From NCBI GenBank assembly GCA_015231795.1, contig JADGAX010000001.1:62001-126000 (forward strand): a DNA stretch of 64,000 nucleotides. The letters are read 5' to 3'. Positions 37,150 to 46,285 of this stretch are shown here, piece by piece. This DNA is from Alphaproteobacteria bacterium. Lineage in GTDB: Bacteria; Pseudomonadota; Alphaproteobacteria; Rhodospirillales; WMHbin7. A program made the position numbers and the translations under genes. The notes beneath the pieces are model-generated. The model saw nothing but the letters and a program-made list of their open reading frames with translations. It was not told where the DNA came from and did not search any database. How positions within the stretch are numbered: the first letter of the stretch is position 1; the number at the start of each line of letters is the position of its first letter.

Positions 37150-38388
37150 ATGCAAGACTGCACCTATCTGATCGTGGGGTCCAGCCATGCGGGTTTGACG
37201 GCGCTTGACGCCATTCGCATGATTGATCCCGAAGCCAGCCTGATGATGGCCACCCGCGAAGACCATCTGCCCTATTCGCCGACCGTGCTTCCCTATGTGG
37301 TTTCCGGTCGTTCGGTTCCCCAGAAAGTGGCGCTGCGCGACGATGCCTACTTCGCGGAGAAGAAGGTTTCTTTCCTGAGGAACGCCAGTCTGAAGTCGCT
37401 CGATTGCGCCAATAACACGGCGCATTTCGAAGGTGGGCGGATGGCGCGCTATGAGAAACTGCTGCTGGCCACCGGCGCCCAGCCCAGCATCCCGCCCATT
37501 CCCGGCCTGAAGGATGTTTCCTATCACGTGCTTCGCACGATGGACGACGCGCTTAATCTGAAAAGCGCCATGGGATCGGCCAAGTCGGCCTTGGTGCTGG
37601 GGGCTGGGCTGATCGGCACGCATGCCGCCGAGAACATGGCCGAAGCGGGCGTCAAGGTAACCATCGTCGAGGCCAAGGGCCAAGTGTTGCCAGGCTATTT
37701 CGACAAGGCCGCCTCGGCGATCATCGAGGCGGCCTTCAGAAATCACGGCATCGCGCTTGAATTCGGCCGTTCGGTCAAGGAAATCAAGCCGGGTGCCGCG
37801 GTGCTGGATGATGGCGCGGAGCTTCCCTTCGACCTGCTGTTGATCGCCACCGGCGTCAGGCCGCAGCTTTCCTTTCTAGATGGAACAGGCATCAAAACGG
37901 CCAACGGAATTCTGGTCGACGAGATGCAAAGAACCAGCGCCGCCAATGTGTGGGCGGCAGGCGATTGCGCCGAAGCCAGCCTGTTCCAGGCACCGGGAAC
38001 CGGCGTGGCGGGCATTCTGCCCATTGCGGTCGAACAGGGCCGGATAGCCGGACAGGCGATGGTGGGCGACCATGGGGTCAAACCCTTTCCCGGTTCGGTC
38101 TCGCTCAACACCTACAGCTTTTTTGGTCAGCAGGCGATTTCGGTGGGGGTCGGCGACGCTTCGGGCGTTGATGCCCATCTGCGCATCGACGAGGCGGCGG
38201 GAACCTATCTGAAAATCGTGCTGAAGGACGGCATGCTGATGGGCGTGGCATCGGTCAATCATCCGATCGATCCGGGCATCTTGTGGCAACTGATCTTGCG
38301 CCGCACCGATCTGTCCGAGGTCAAGGATCGCTTCCTGGCCGATCCCAAGGCAGTGGGGCGCATGCTCATGTCCAGGCTGTGGAGATAG
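37150..38388 (+). CDS. padH: Flavoprotein (NADH-acceptor) subunit of phenylglyoxylate oxidoreductase
   Basis: 412 residues, a two-dinucleotide-domain FAD/NAD(P) oxidoreductase: N-terminal YLIVGSSHAGLTALDAI, central NAD site LVLGAGLIGTHAAENMAEAG and the FAD-binding ANVWAAGDCAEA. Unlike ordinary 2-oxoacid:ferredoxin oxidoreductases, the phenylglyoxylate enzyme carries such a subunit so that electrons can reach NAD(+). It is three bases after padG and three before padI. Ferredoxin reductase or rubredoxin reductase relatives are excluded mainly by context. Confidence 0.83.
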   Translation: MQDCTYLIVGSSHAGLTALDAIRMIDPEASLMMATREDHLPYSPTVLPYVVSGRSVPQKVALRDDAYFAEKKVSFLRNASLKSLDCANNTAHFEGGRMARYEKLLLATGAQPSIPPIPGLKDVSYHVLRTMDDALNLKSAMGSAKSALVLGAGLIGTHAAENMAEAGVKVTIVEAKGQVLPGYFDKAASAIIEAAFRNHGIALEFGRSVKEIKPGAAVLDDGAELPFDLLLIATGVRPQLSFLDGTGIKTANGILVDEMQRTSAANVWAAGDCAEASLFQAPGTGVAGILPIAVEQGRIAGQAMVGDHGVKPFPGSVSLNTYSFFGQQAISVGVGDASGVDAHLRIDEAAGTYLKIVLKDGMLMGVASVNHPIDPGILWQLILRRTDLSEVKDRFLADPKAVGRMLMSRLWR

Positions 38389-38391
38389 GCC

Positions 38392-39711
38392 ATGAGCGCA
38401 TATAACAGCCTGACCTACAATGCCAGCCTGTGCGTCGGATGCGGCGAATGCATGATGGCCTGCGCCAAGGCCAAGACCGGGAGCGCTGACGATCTGTCCC
38501 AGTCGCGCATCAAGATCGTGGTCGCCGAGGAAGGCAAGTACGAGGCGGCTTTGTGCCGCCAGTGCGGCGACGCCAAATGCGTGATGAACTGCCCGTCGGG
38601 CGCTCTGACCAAGAACCAGGGCAACGGCCTAATCGATTGGAACGCCGACACTTGCGTCAATTGTTTGCTTTGTACCGTAGGCTGCGCCTATGGCGGCATT
38701 ACGTTCGAAGCAAGCGTGGGCCATGTCGCCAAATGCGACACATGCGGCGGCGATCCGGCCTGCGTCAAAGTATGCAAGAGCGGAGCGCTGGGTTATGTCA
38801 CGACGGCGGCAATCTATAACGATTATGGCAAGGAAGAGGATCTGTTCGCTCCTGGCTTGGCCGCCTGCCAGGGCTGCAATTCGGAACTGATGATCCGCCA
38901 TGTGCTGCGCAAGGTGGGCAAGAATGTGGTAGTGGCCGCCCCCCCCGGCTGTATTCCCGGCATGGGAACTGTGGGCTATAACGGCAAAGCCGGGGCCAAG
39001 GTGCCCATCTTCCATCCTTTGCTGACCAATACCGCCAGCATGCTGGCCGGGTTGAAGCGCACCTATGAGCGCCAAGGGCGCGAGGTGACCGCGCTGGCCC
39101 TGGCGGGCGATGGCGGGGCGTCGGATGTGGGGTTCCAGTCTTTGTCGGGAGCGGCCGAGCGCGGCGAGCGTATTTTGTTCATCTGCTTTGACAATGAAGG
39201 CTATATGAACACCGGCATGCAGGCTTCCAGCGCCACCAGTTTCGGTTCCTGGACCAGCACCACGCCGGTGGGCGACAAATTGCAGGGCAAGCGAACCGAC
39301 GCCAAGAACATGCCCATGGTCATGATGATGCACAACGCGGCCTATGTCGCCACCGCCTCCAGCGTTTACATGGAAGACTTCTATGAAAAGCTGGACCGGG
39401 CGCTTGAAGCCTCGAAGAAAGGCTTCGCCTATCTGCATCTGTACGCGCCTTGCCCTTCGGGCTGGCGTTTCCCGGCGGGCCTGACCATCGACATTTGCCG
39501 ATTGATGGTGGAAAGCAATTTCGTGACCCTGTGGGATTATGAACCGGATCGCGGGTTGGTGTTCACCCACCCGACCGACAAGCCCAAGCCCTTGGAAAGC
39601 TATCTCAAGGCGATTGGGAAATACCGCCATCTGGCCCAAGAGCAGGTGGACAGAATAAAAAAACTGTTGGAGGATCGGCTGTCCATGCTCAAGCGCTTTC
39701 AAAAAGCGTGA
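38392..39711 (+). CDS. padI: Phenylglyoxylate:acceptor oxidoreductase beta subunit with extra iron-sulfur domain
   Basis: 439 residues. The first ~150 carry several [4Fe-4S] motifs (CVGCGECMMACAKAK, CRQCGDAKCVMNCP, CVNCLLCTVGC, CDTCGGDPACVKVC), a fused polyferredoxin. The rest is the thiamine diphosphate beta domain, with CQGCNSELMIRHVL, the GDGGASDVGFQS metal/ThDP motif and FDNEGYMNTGMQ. This polyferredoxin-beta fusion is the characteristic PadI arrangement. It completes the padE-I complex that makes benzoyl-CoA. Confidence 0.88.
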   Translation: MSAYNSLTYNASLCVGCGECMMACAKAKTGSADDLSQSRIKIVVAEEGKYEAALCRQCGDAKCVMNCPSGALTKNQGNGLIDWNADTCVNCLLCTVGCAYGGITFEASVGHVAKCDTCGGDPACVKVCKSGALGYVTTAAIYNDYGKEEDLFAPGLAACQGCNSELMIRHVLRKVGKNVVVAAPPGCIPGMGTVGYNGKAGAKVPIFHPLLTNTASMLAGLKRTYERQGREVTALALAGDGGASDVGFQSLSGAAERGERILFICFDNEGYMNTGMQASSATSFGSWTSTTPVGDKLQGKRTDAKNMPMVMMMHNAAYVATASSVYMEDFYEKLDRALEASKKGFAYLHLYAPCPSGWRFPAGLTIDICRLMVESNFVTLWDYEPDRGLVFTHPTDKPKPLESYLKAIGKYRHLAQEQVDRIKKLLEDRLSMLKRFQKA

Positions 39712-39744
39712 GCCGGGGTGGCCCAGGAAAAGGGGACGTTATCC

Positions 39745-41058
39745 ATGAGCAGCTCGCAGATGTACCAGCCCGACATCGAAACCATGCCGCGCGACAAGCT
39801 GGCCGAGGTTCAGTTGGCGCGCTTGAAGAAAATCGTCAGGCACGCCTATGACAATGTGCCGCATTACAAGTCGGCCTTCGACAAGGTGGGCGTCAAACCC
39901 GACGACCTGAAGGAACTGGCCGACATCGCCCGCTTCCCCTTCACGGTGAAAACCGATCTGCGCGACAATTACCCCTTCAAACTGTTCGCCGTGCCCCGCG
40001 AAAAGGTGGTGCGCATCCATGCTTCGTCGGGCACCACCGGCAAGCCGACCGTGGTCGGCTATACGCCTGCCGACATCAGCAACTGGGCCGACCTGATGGC
40101 CCGCTCGATGATGGGGGCGGGGGCAAAGCCCGGCGACGTGATCCACAACGCCTATGGTTATGGCCTGTTCACCGGCGGTTTGGGCGCTCATTACGGGGCC
40201 GAGCGCCTGGGCGCTTCGGTGGTTCCCATGTCGGGCGGCAATACCGAAAAGCAGATCGTGCTGCTTCAAGATTTCGGCGCGCGCGTGCTGTGCGCCACGC
40301 CTTCCTATGCGCTCAACATCGCCGAGGTGGCCGAAAAGGAAGGCATCGATCTTAGGAAATCCCCTCTCAAGGTCGGCATCTTCGGGGCCGAACCCTGGAG
40401 CGAGCAGATGCGCGCCGAACTGGACGAGCGTCTAGGCATCAAGGCGGTTGATATCTACGGCCTGTCCGAGATCATGGGGCCGGGCGTGGCCGCCGAATGC
40501 GAGCATCGTTGCGGCCTGCATGGCTGGGAAGACCAGTTCTTGTTCGAAATCGTCGATCCCGACACGTTGCAGCCCGTGCCGATGGGCCAGCCCGGCGAAT
40601 TGGTCATCACCACGCTGACCAAGGAAGCGCTGCCGATGATCCGCTATCGCACCAGGGACATCACCAAGCTAAACGACGAGAAATGCGCCTGCGGACGCAC
40701 GCATGTGCGCATCCTGCGCGTGACGGGGCGCAACGACGACATGCTGATCATCCGTGGCGTCAACGTCTATCCCAGCCAGATCGAATCGGTGATGGTGGGC
40801 AGGCCCGGCGTATCGCCGCACTATCAATTGGTCGTGCAGCGCGAAGGCAATATGGATACGCTGACCGTCGAGATCGAAGCGGAACCCGGCATGGCGACCA
40901 GCCAGGACGCCTACGACGCCATCGGCCATGACGTGCAGCACCATATCAAATCGATGATCGGCGTTTCGTGTCGGGTCGTCGTGCTGTCGCCCGGCGAGAT
41001 TCCCCGCTCGATGGGCAAGGCGGTGCGCGTGCGCGACCTGCGCAAGAAACCGGCGTGA
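39745..41058 (+). CDS. padJ: Phenylacetate-CoA ligase
   Basis: 437 residues from the ATG at 39745 with AAGGGGA upstream; a GTG nine codons earlier is open but has no ribosome site. This is an acyl-adenylate ligase of the PaaK family: ATP loop SSGTTGKPTVVGYT, YGLSEIMGPGVAAEC, and the C-terminal GRNDDMLIIRGVNVYPSQIE with EIPRSMGKAVRV holding the final Lys. It activates phenylacetate with ATP and CoA, the entry step of the pad route. Its position after padI matches the characterised anaerobic operon; the closely related aerobic PaaK would be in a paa cluster. Confidence 0.93.
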   Translation: MSSSQMYQPDIETMPRDKLAEVQLARLKKIVRHAYDNVPHYKSAFDKVGVKPDDLKELADIARFPFTVKTDLRDNYPFKLFAVPREKVVRIHASSGTTGKPTVVGYTPADISNWADLMARSMMGAGAKPGDVIHNAYGYGLFTGGLGAHYGAERLGASVVPMSGGNTEKQIVLLQDFGARVLCATPSYALNIAEVAEKEGIDLRKSPLKVGIFGAEPWSEQMRAELDERLGIKAVDIYGLSEIMGPGVAAECEHRCGLHGWEDQFLFEIVDPDTLQPVPMGQPGELVITTLTKEALPMIRYRTRDITKLNDEKCACGRTHVRILRVTGRNDDMLIIRGVNVYPSQIESVMVGRPGVSPHYQLVVQREGNMDTLTVEIEAEPGMATSQDAYDAIGHDVQHHIKSMIGVSCRVVVLSPGEIPRSMGKAVRVRDLRKKPA

Positions 41059-41531
41059 GGCAAGGGCAAGACCGCAAGCGGGGACTTGATCTAGGCTTTC
41101 TTGAAGGCCTGATCGGTTTTCGCCTGCGTCTGGCCCAGATCGCCCTGTTCGATGATTTCGAACGCGCTCTGCGCCCGTTCGACATCACGCCGACGCGTTT
41201 CGGCGCCCTGGCCCTGATCGACGCCAATCCGGGCCTAAGCCAGATGCAGTTGGCCAAGGCCATCCGCCTTGATCGTTCCACCCTGGTCGCTTTGCTCGAT
41301 CACCTTGAGGGCAGGGGGCTGGTGTTGCGCCGCCCATCGGCCACTGACAAGCGCACCAATGAACTGGTTCTGACGGGCGAAGGACGCAAGCTGCTGGGTC
41401 AATTGAAGCGGCGCGTGCTCGATCATGAAAAACGGATGTTCGGCAAGCTGTCGGCTGACGAGCGTGCTCAATTGTCGCGCCTGCTGGAATCGGTTTCGGC
41501 CATGAAGACAAAGCAAGTCATTGAAATATAA
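41055..41531 (+). CDS. MarR-family transcriptional regulator
   Basis: 158 residues from GTG 41055, whose GTGA overlaps the padJ stop; the open frame continues upstream but only as a shadow of padJ. The winged-helix core is recognisable: FDITPTRFGALALIDANPGL, the recognition region QMQLAKAIRLDRSTLVALLDHLEGRGLV and wing RRPSATDKRTNELVLTGEG. It lies at the end of the pad genes and directly upstream of hcrCAB, with a perfect palindrome in the gap. It probably represses hcr, pad or both until an aromatic acyl-CoA binds. The ligand is inferred. Confidence 0.88.
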   Translation: MRQGQDRKRGLDLGFLEGLIGFRLRLAQIALFDDFERALRPFDITPTRFGALALIDANPGLSQMQLAKAIRLDRSTLVALLDHLEGRGLVLRRPSATDKRTNELVLTGEGRKLLGQLKRRVLDHEKRMFGKLSADERAQLSRLLESVSAMKTKQVIEI

Positions 41532-41542
41532 TAAGTATAAAT

Positions 41543-41556
41543 GTTTGACGTCAAAC
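41543..41556. promoter_or_regulatory. Palindromic operator between marR and hcrC
   Basis: GTTTGACGTCAAAC is a perfect 14-base palindrome in an AT-rich gap, 43 bases before the hcrC ATG and just after the regulator gene. Length and symmetry suit a MarR dimer. The nearby ATAATAAGTATAAAT could contain the promoter. Confidence 0.65.
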
Positions 41557-41598
41557 TAGTTGCGGCGTATCCTTCTTGGCAAGAACAAGGAGGCGTTC

Positions 41599-42057
41599 AT
41601 GAAATCCATCCTTTCCCTATGGGTGAATGGCAGGCTGCGCGAAGATGCGGTCGATTCAGCCACCCTGTTGATCGATTATCTGCGCGACCAAGTTGGCCTG
41701 ACCGGCACCAAGCAGGGCTGCGATGGCGGCGAATGCGGGGCTTGCACGGTTCTGGTCGATGATCGTCCGCGTCTGGCCTGCGTCACGCTGGCCCATCAGG
41801 TGGCGGGCAGGCGCGTTGAAACGGTCGAGGGGCTGGTGGAAAATGGCCGCATGAGCCGCTTGCAGCAGGCCTTTCACGAAAAGCTGGGCACGCAATGCGG
41901 TTTCTGCACGCCCGGCATGATCATGGCCGCCGAGGCCTTGTTGCGCAAAAATCCCGATCCGTCGGTTGATGAGATCAAGCTGGCGCTGTCGGGCAATCTG
42001 TGCCGCTGCACGGGTTATGTCAAAATCGTCGAAGCGGTGCAGGAGGCGGCTCAATGA
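41599..42057 (+). CDS. hcrC: 4-hydroxybenzoyl-CoA reductase gamma subunit
   Basis: 152 residues from ATG 41599, with AAGGAGG five bases upstream. Two [2Fe-2S] clusters of the xanthine oxidase family: Cys41, Cys46, Cys49 and Cys61 ([11 protein letters not shown]) and Cys100, Cys103, Cys135 and Cys137 ([16 protein letters not shown]). It receives electrons from the beta subunit. The generic family includes CO dehydrogenase and isoquinoline oxidoreductase small chains; the hcrB cluster loop settles the assignment. Confidence 0.92.
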   Translation: MKSILSLWVNGRLREDAVDSATLLIDYLRDQVGLTGTKQGCDGGECGACTVLVDDRPRLACVTLAHQVAGRRVETVEGLVENGRMSRLQQAFHEKLGTQCGFCTPGMIMAAEALLRKNPDPSVDEIKLALSGNLCRCTGYVKIVEAVQEAAQ

Positions 42058-44363
42058 ACGCCCTCGTTCCCCAGAATGGCAAGATCGGCGCCAGAACCCC
42101 GCTGATCGACGGCGTCGAAAAAGTGACCGGCAAGGCGAAGTATACCGCCGATCTGGCGCATGTCGGCGCGCTGGCCGGGCGCATCTTGCGCTCCACCCGC
42201 GCCCATGCGCGCATTTTGTCGATCGATGTGTCGAAGGCTTTGGCCCTGCCCGGCGTGGTGACGGTGGCGACCGGCGCCGACACGCCGGTTCCCTTCGGCG
42301 TTCTGCCGATTGCCGAGAACGAATATCCATTGGCGCGCGAGCGCGTGCGCTATCGAGGCGATCCGGTAGCCGCCGTGGCCGCCATCGACGAAAAAACGGC
42401 GGCGGCGGCGCTCAAGCTCATCCATGTCGAATATGAAGACCTGCCTGCCTATTACGATCCCAAGAAGGCGATGGCGGCGGGCGCAGTGGCGCTGCACGAC
42501 GACAAGCCCAACAACGTGCTGCGCGAAGTGCACAACGAATTCGGTAATGTCGAGGATGGTTTCGCCAAGGCCGATCTGATCCGCTCGAAAACCTACAAAT
42601 TCGCCGAGGTCAATCACGTCCATATCGAACCCAACGCCAGCTTGGCCGAATATGATCCTGATCGCGGATATCTGACGCTGCACACCACGACCCAGGTGCC
42701 CTATTACGTCCATCTGAAAGTGGCGCAGTGCCTGCAGATGGACACGTCGCGCATCCGCGTGGTCAAGCCCTTCCTGGGCGGCGGCTTCGGCGCGCGCACG
42801 GAAACGCTGAGCTTCGAGATCATCGCAGCACTTCTGGCCGTGAAGGCCGAAGGCAAGGTGCGCGTCTTGCAGACCCGCGAGGAAGCCTTCATTTCGCATC
42901 GCGGCCGTCCGGCGGCCGAGATCACCATGAAATTGGGCATGACCAAGGATGGCAAGATCACCGCTTGCCATGAAGAGGTCATCCAGCCGGGTGGCGCCTA
43001 TGCGGGCTACGGCATCATCACCATTCTGTATACCGGCGCTTTGCTGCATGGCATTTACGACCTTCCTGCCATCAAGCACGATGCTTGGCGTGTCTATACC
43101 AACACGCCGCCCTGCGGCGCCATGCGCGGCCACGGCACGGTCGACGCCAGGGCCGCCTTCGAGGATCTGATGACCTTGATGGGCGAGGAACTGGGGCTTG
43201 ATCCTTTTCAGGTGCGCCAGGCCAACCTGATTCCATCGATCCCCTACACCACCATGCTGGCCCAGAAGGTCATGAGCTACGGCTTGCCGGAATGTCTCGA
43301 GAAGGTCAAGAAGGCCTCGGGCTGGGACGAGCGCAGGGGCAAGATGCCCAAGGGCAGGGGGCTGGGAATGGGCTGCGCCCATTTCGTGTCCGGCACTTCG
43401 ACGCCCAAACATTGGACCGGCGAGCCGCATGCCACGGTCAATCTGAAAGTCGATTTCGATGGCGGACTGACCATCTTTACCGGCGCCGCCGACATCGGCC
43501 AGGGGTCCAGCACCATGGCCGCCCAGGTGGTGGCCGAAGTGTTGGGCGTCGATATCAAGCGCATCAGCGTGATCGCAGCCGACAGCGCGCTGACGCCCAA
43601 AGACAATGGCAGCTATTCGTCGCGCGTGACCTTCATGGTCGGCAATGCCGCCCTGGATGCCGCCACGCAGCTAAGGCAGAAATTGGCCGAAGCGGCGGCG
43701 CGCAAGCTGGAAGCGCGACCGGAAGACATCGAGAACCATGACGAGCATTTCATGGTGGCGGGCGGCCAGGACAAGGGATTGTCCTTCGGCGACGTGGTCA
43801 AGGAAGCGATGGTCAATAGCGGCACCATCACGGTCAAGGGCACCTTCGCCTGTCCCAAGGAATTCATGGGCGACAAGGCGATCAGGGGCAGCGCCATCGG
43901 CGCCACCATGGGATTTTGCTATTCCGCCCAGGTGGTCGAGGCCGAGGTCGACGAGATCACCGGAAGGGTCAAGCCCATCAAGGTTTGGGTGGCGGTGGAC
44001 GTGGGCAAGGCGCTCAACCCGCTGGCCGTCGAAGGCCAGATTCAAGGCGGCGTCTGGATGGGCATGGGCCAAGCCTTGTCCGAGGAAACCCGCTTCGAAG
44101 ATGGCCGCATGCTGCATGCCAATCTGATCGATTACCGCGTGCCGACCATGCAAGACAGCCCCGACATCGAAGTGATCATCGTGGAGTCCATCGACCCCAA
44201 CGGGCCTTTCGGGGCCAAGGAAGCCTCTGAGGGCATGTTGGCGGGCTTTTTGCCAGCCGTCATGAATGCCGTGTACGAGGCTTCGGGGGTGCGCGCCGAT
44301 CAGTTTCCCTTAACGCCGGATCGCATGGCCGACTATCTTGATGCGAAGGAGGCCCAGCAATGA
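42054..44363 (+). CDS. hcrA: 4-hydroxybenzoyl-CoA reductase alpha (molybdenum) subunit
   Basis: 769 residues from the ATG at 42054 (ATGA overlap with hcrC), the same length as I recall for the Thauera aromatica protein. It is the xanthine-oxidase-type Mo-cofactor chain: [14 protein letters not shown] at the N-terminus, the [11 protein letters not shown] motif, [18 protein letters not shown] and [20 protein letters not shown] for cofactor binding, and AKEASEGM near the C-terminal catalytic Glu region. The reaction removes the para-hydroxyl of 4-hydroxybenzoyl-CoA, giving benzoyl-CoA, using reduced ferredoxin. Confidence 0.92.
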   Translation: MNALVPQNGKIGARTPLIDGVEKVTGKAKYTADLAHVGALAGRILRSTRAHARILSIDVSKALALPGVVTVATGADTPVPFGVLPIAENEYPLARERVRYRGDPVAAVAAIDEKTAAAALKLIHVEYEDLPAYYDPKKAMAAGAVALHDDKPNNVLREVHNEFGNVEDGFAKADLIRSKTYKFAEVNHVHIEPNASLAEYDPDRGYLTLHTTTQVPYYVHLKVAQCLQMDTSRIRVVKPFLGGGFGARTETLSFEIIAALLAVKAEGKVRVLQTREEAFISHRGRPAAEITMKLGMTKDGKITACHEEVIQPGGAYAGYGIITILYTGALLHGIYDLPAIKHDAWRVYTNTPPCGAMRGHGTVDARAAFEDLMTLMGEELGLDPFQVRQANLIPSIPYTTMLAQKVMSYGLPECLEKVKKASGWDERRGKMPKGRGLGMGCAHFVSGTSTPKHWTGEPHATVNLKVDFDGGLTIFTGAADIGQGSSTMAAQVVAEVLGVDIKRISVIAADSALTPKDNGSYSSRVTFMVGNAALDAATQLRQKLAEAAARKLEARPEDIENHDEHFMVAGGQDKGLSFGDVVKEAMVNSGTITVKGTFACPKEFMGDKAIRGSAIGATMGFCYSAQVVEAEVDEITGRVKPIKVWVAVDVGKALNPLAVEGQIQGGVWMGMGQALSEETRFEDGRMLHANLIDYRVPTMQDSPDIEVIIVESIDPNGPFGAKEASEGMLAGFLPAVMNAVYEASGVRADQFPLTPDRMADYLDAKEAQQ

Positions 44364-45337
44364 ACCTGCTTCCCGATTTCAATCTGCTGCGCCCCACCAG
44401 CATCGACGAGGCCGTCGCGGCCCTTTCGCAAGAAGGCGTGTTGTCCATCGCGGGCGGTACCGATCTGTTGCCCAATTTGCGCCGCGGTTTGGGTGAGCCA
44501 AAATTGCTGGTCGATCTGTCGCAGCTAGGCGGCCTGTCCGCTATCGAACCGATGGCGGATGGCGGGCTTCGCATCGGCGCGCTGACGACGTTGGAGGCCT
44601 TGGCCGACTCTTTGCTGACGCCGGTTGCCATAAAACAGGCGGCGCTTGGCGTGGCCGGTCCCACCCATCGCGCGCAAGGAACGCTGGGCGGCAATCTGTG
44701 CCAGGACACGCGCTGCGTTTTCTATAATCAAAGCGATTGGTGGCGCGAAGGCAATGATTTCTGCCTGAAATATCGCGGCGGCAAATGCCACGTCGTGACC
44801 AAAAGCGATCGTTGTTACGCCACCTATCATGGCGATGTCGCTCCTGCCCTGATGGTGCTGAACGCCAGCGCCGAGATCGTTGGGCCGGATGGGCAGCGCA
44901 CGCTTTTGTTGGCCGATCTGTTCAAGGAGAACGGGGCCGAGCATCTAACGCTTGCGCGCGGCGAAATCCTGACGAGCGTCGTCGTTCCTGATCAGGCTGG
45001 CTGGCAGGCGGCCTATGAAAAGGCCCGCGTGCGCGAGGCGATTGAATTTCCCCTGGCTGGCGTTGCCGTGGCCTTGAAGAAGGACGGCGGGAAAATCGCC
45101 GGTCTTCGCGTTGCCATCACGGGGTCCAATTCGGCCCCCTTGCTGGTGCCTACCGGCGATCTAACCGGCATGGAATGGAACCAAGAAGCGTCAGAGATTC
45201 TTGCCAAGGCCGTTCGCAAAGTGTCGAACGTGCTGAAATCCACCCTGACCGGGCCGAAATACCGCCGCCGGATGCTGTTGAAATTGACGCAGCATCTTGT
45301 GGATAAGTTGTGGCTGGAGAGCGCTTCGGCGGGATGA
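44360..45337 (+). CDS. hcrB: 4-hydroxybenzoyl-CoA reductase beta (FAD) subunit with extra [4Fe-4S] cluster
   Basis: 325 residues. The FAD-binding motif [13 protein letters not shown] (residues 31-43) and [12 protein letters not shown] identify the family. A loop holds Cys119, Cys135, Cys143 and Cys152; the spacings of 16, 8 and 9 residues are identical to the four cluster ligands of the T. aromatica beta subunit, an insertion absent from other xanthine oxidase family members. This is the strongest evidence for a 4-hydroxybenzoyl-CoA reductase, where low-potential electrons flow through the extra cluster. It overlaps hcrA by ATGA. Confidence 0.94.
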   Translation: MNLLPDFNLLRPTSIDEAVAALSQEGVLSIAGGTDLLPNLRRGLGEPKLLVDLSQLGGLSAIEPMADGGLRIGALTTLEALADSLLTPVAIKQAALGVAGPTHRAQGTLGGNLCQDTRCVFYNQSDWWREGNDFCLKYRGGKCHVVTKSDRCYATYHGDVAPALMVLNASAEIVGPDGQRTLLLADLFKENGAEHLTLARGEILTSVVVPDQAGWQAAYEKARVREAIEFPLAGVAVALKKDGGKIAGLRVAITGSNSAPLLVPTGDLTGMEWNQEASEILAKAVRKVSNVLKSTLTGPKYRRRMLLKLTQHLVDKLWLESASAG

Positions 45338-45349
45338 TAATCTCGCCCC

Positions 45350-46285
45350 GTGATTGATCTTCGCCTTCGCCATCCCGCCAAGCCAGTTCTGAACCCGGAA
45401 CGCATCGCCGTGATGATTCCGACCCGGGGGCGTCCGGCCATGCTGGGCGAAACGATCTCATCTTTCCTGATCGCAACCAGGCGGCCCGATCTTGTCTCTT
45501 TCTGGATCGCCGTCGATGACGACGACCAAACCACGCAAGACTATATCGGTCGGGTGGATGCCAATTCCCTGCCGTTTTCGTTGAACTGGGTGGTGCTGCC
45601 CCGCCAGCCGACGCTGGCCATGACCTGGAATTTGCTGTGGCAGTCGGTGTCCGACGGCCCTGGTTTCTATCTGGGCTTCATCGACGATTACCTGATGCTA
45701 ACCCAAGGCTGGGATGAGGCCGTGCGCGACGTGCTTGGCCAAACGCCCAACGGATTGGGGCTTGGCCAGATTCCCGACTCGTTTCAGAAGAATCCCGACA
45801 CGCTGACCATTATTTCGGGGACAGCCGCATGGTTCAACAAGTTGGGCTATTTCGTGCCGCCCTATTTTCCCTTCTGGTTCGCCGATACTTGGCTTGATCA
45901 GGTGGCGACCGCCGCCGGTCTGAAATTCAGGTTGCCCCTCAATGTGACGCCGCAGGGCGACCAGCCGCCGGGCACACACCGCATGCGCGAGCTTGGCTTT
46001 TGGTACAAGGTCTTCTGCGCCATGACCGAGGAGCGCTTGGCGTCGGCCAAGCAATTGGCGCTGGCGGCCTATGCGGGCGACATTCCCTGGTATGCCGAAC
46101 GCGAGTCGCTGGTTCGCCAAGCCAATGAAACCCTGTTGAAGCGCGTTCATGAGCAGCCCGAAGCGATTATGGAGATGGAAGCCTTCTTCGCCGGAAAATC
46201 TCCCTGGTCCAAATATGACGAAGACCGCTATCATGCCGTCAAGTCAGCCGTGATCGATTATCTGGGGTCAGCGTTCAAGCCATGA
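45350..46285 (+). CDS. Glycosyltransferase-like (GT-A) protein
   Basis: 311 residues from GTG 45350; an ATG at 45413 just before IPTRGRPAML would also fit and neither has a strong ribosome site. The N-terminal pattern MIPTRGRPAMLGETISSF followed by WIAVDDDDQTTQDYI and later GFIDDYLMLTQGWDEAV is that of GT-A nucleotide-sugar transferases, with paired acidic metal ligands. There is no membrane helix. It is not near sugar genes; it starts 12 bases after hcrB and overlaps dnaE by ATGA. Substrate unknown. Confidence 0.65.
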   Translation: MIDLRLRHPAKPVLNPERIAVMIPTRGRPAMLGETISSFLIATRRPDLVSFWIAVDDDDQTTQDYIGRVDANSLPFSLNWVVLPRQPTLAMTWNLLWQSVSDGPGFYLGFIDDYLMLTQGWDEAVRDVLGQTPNGLGLGQIPDSFQKNPDTLTIISGTAAWFNKLGYFVPPYFPFWFADTWLDQVATAAGLKFRLPLNVTPQGDQPPGTHRMRELGFWYKVFCAMTEERLASAKQLALAAYAGDIPWYAERESLVRQANETLLKRVHEQPEAIMEMEAFFAGKSPWSKYDEDRYHAVKSAVIDYLGSAFKP

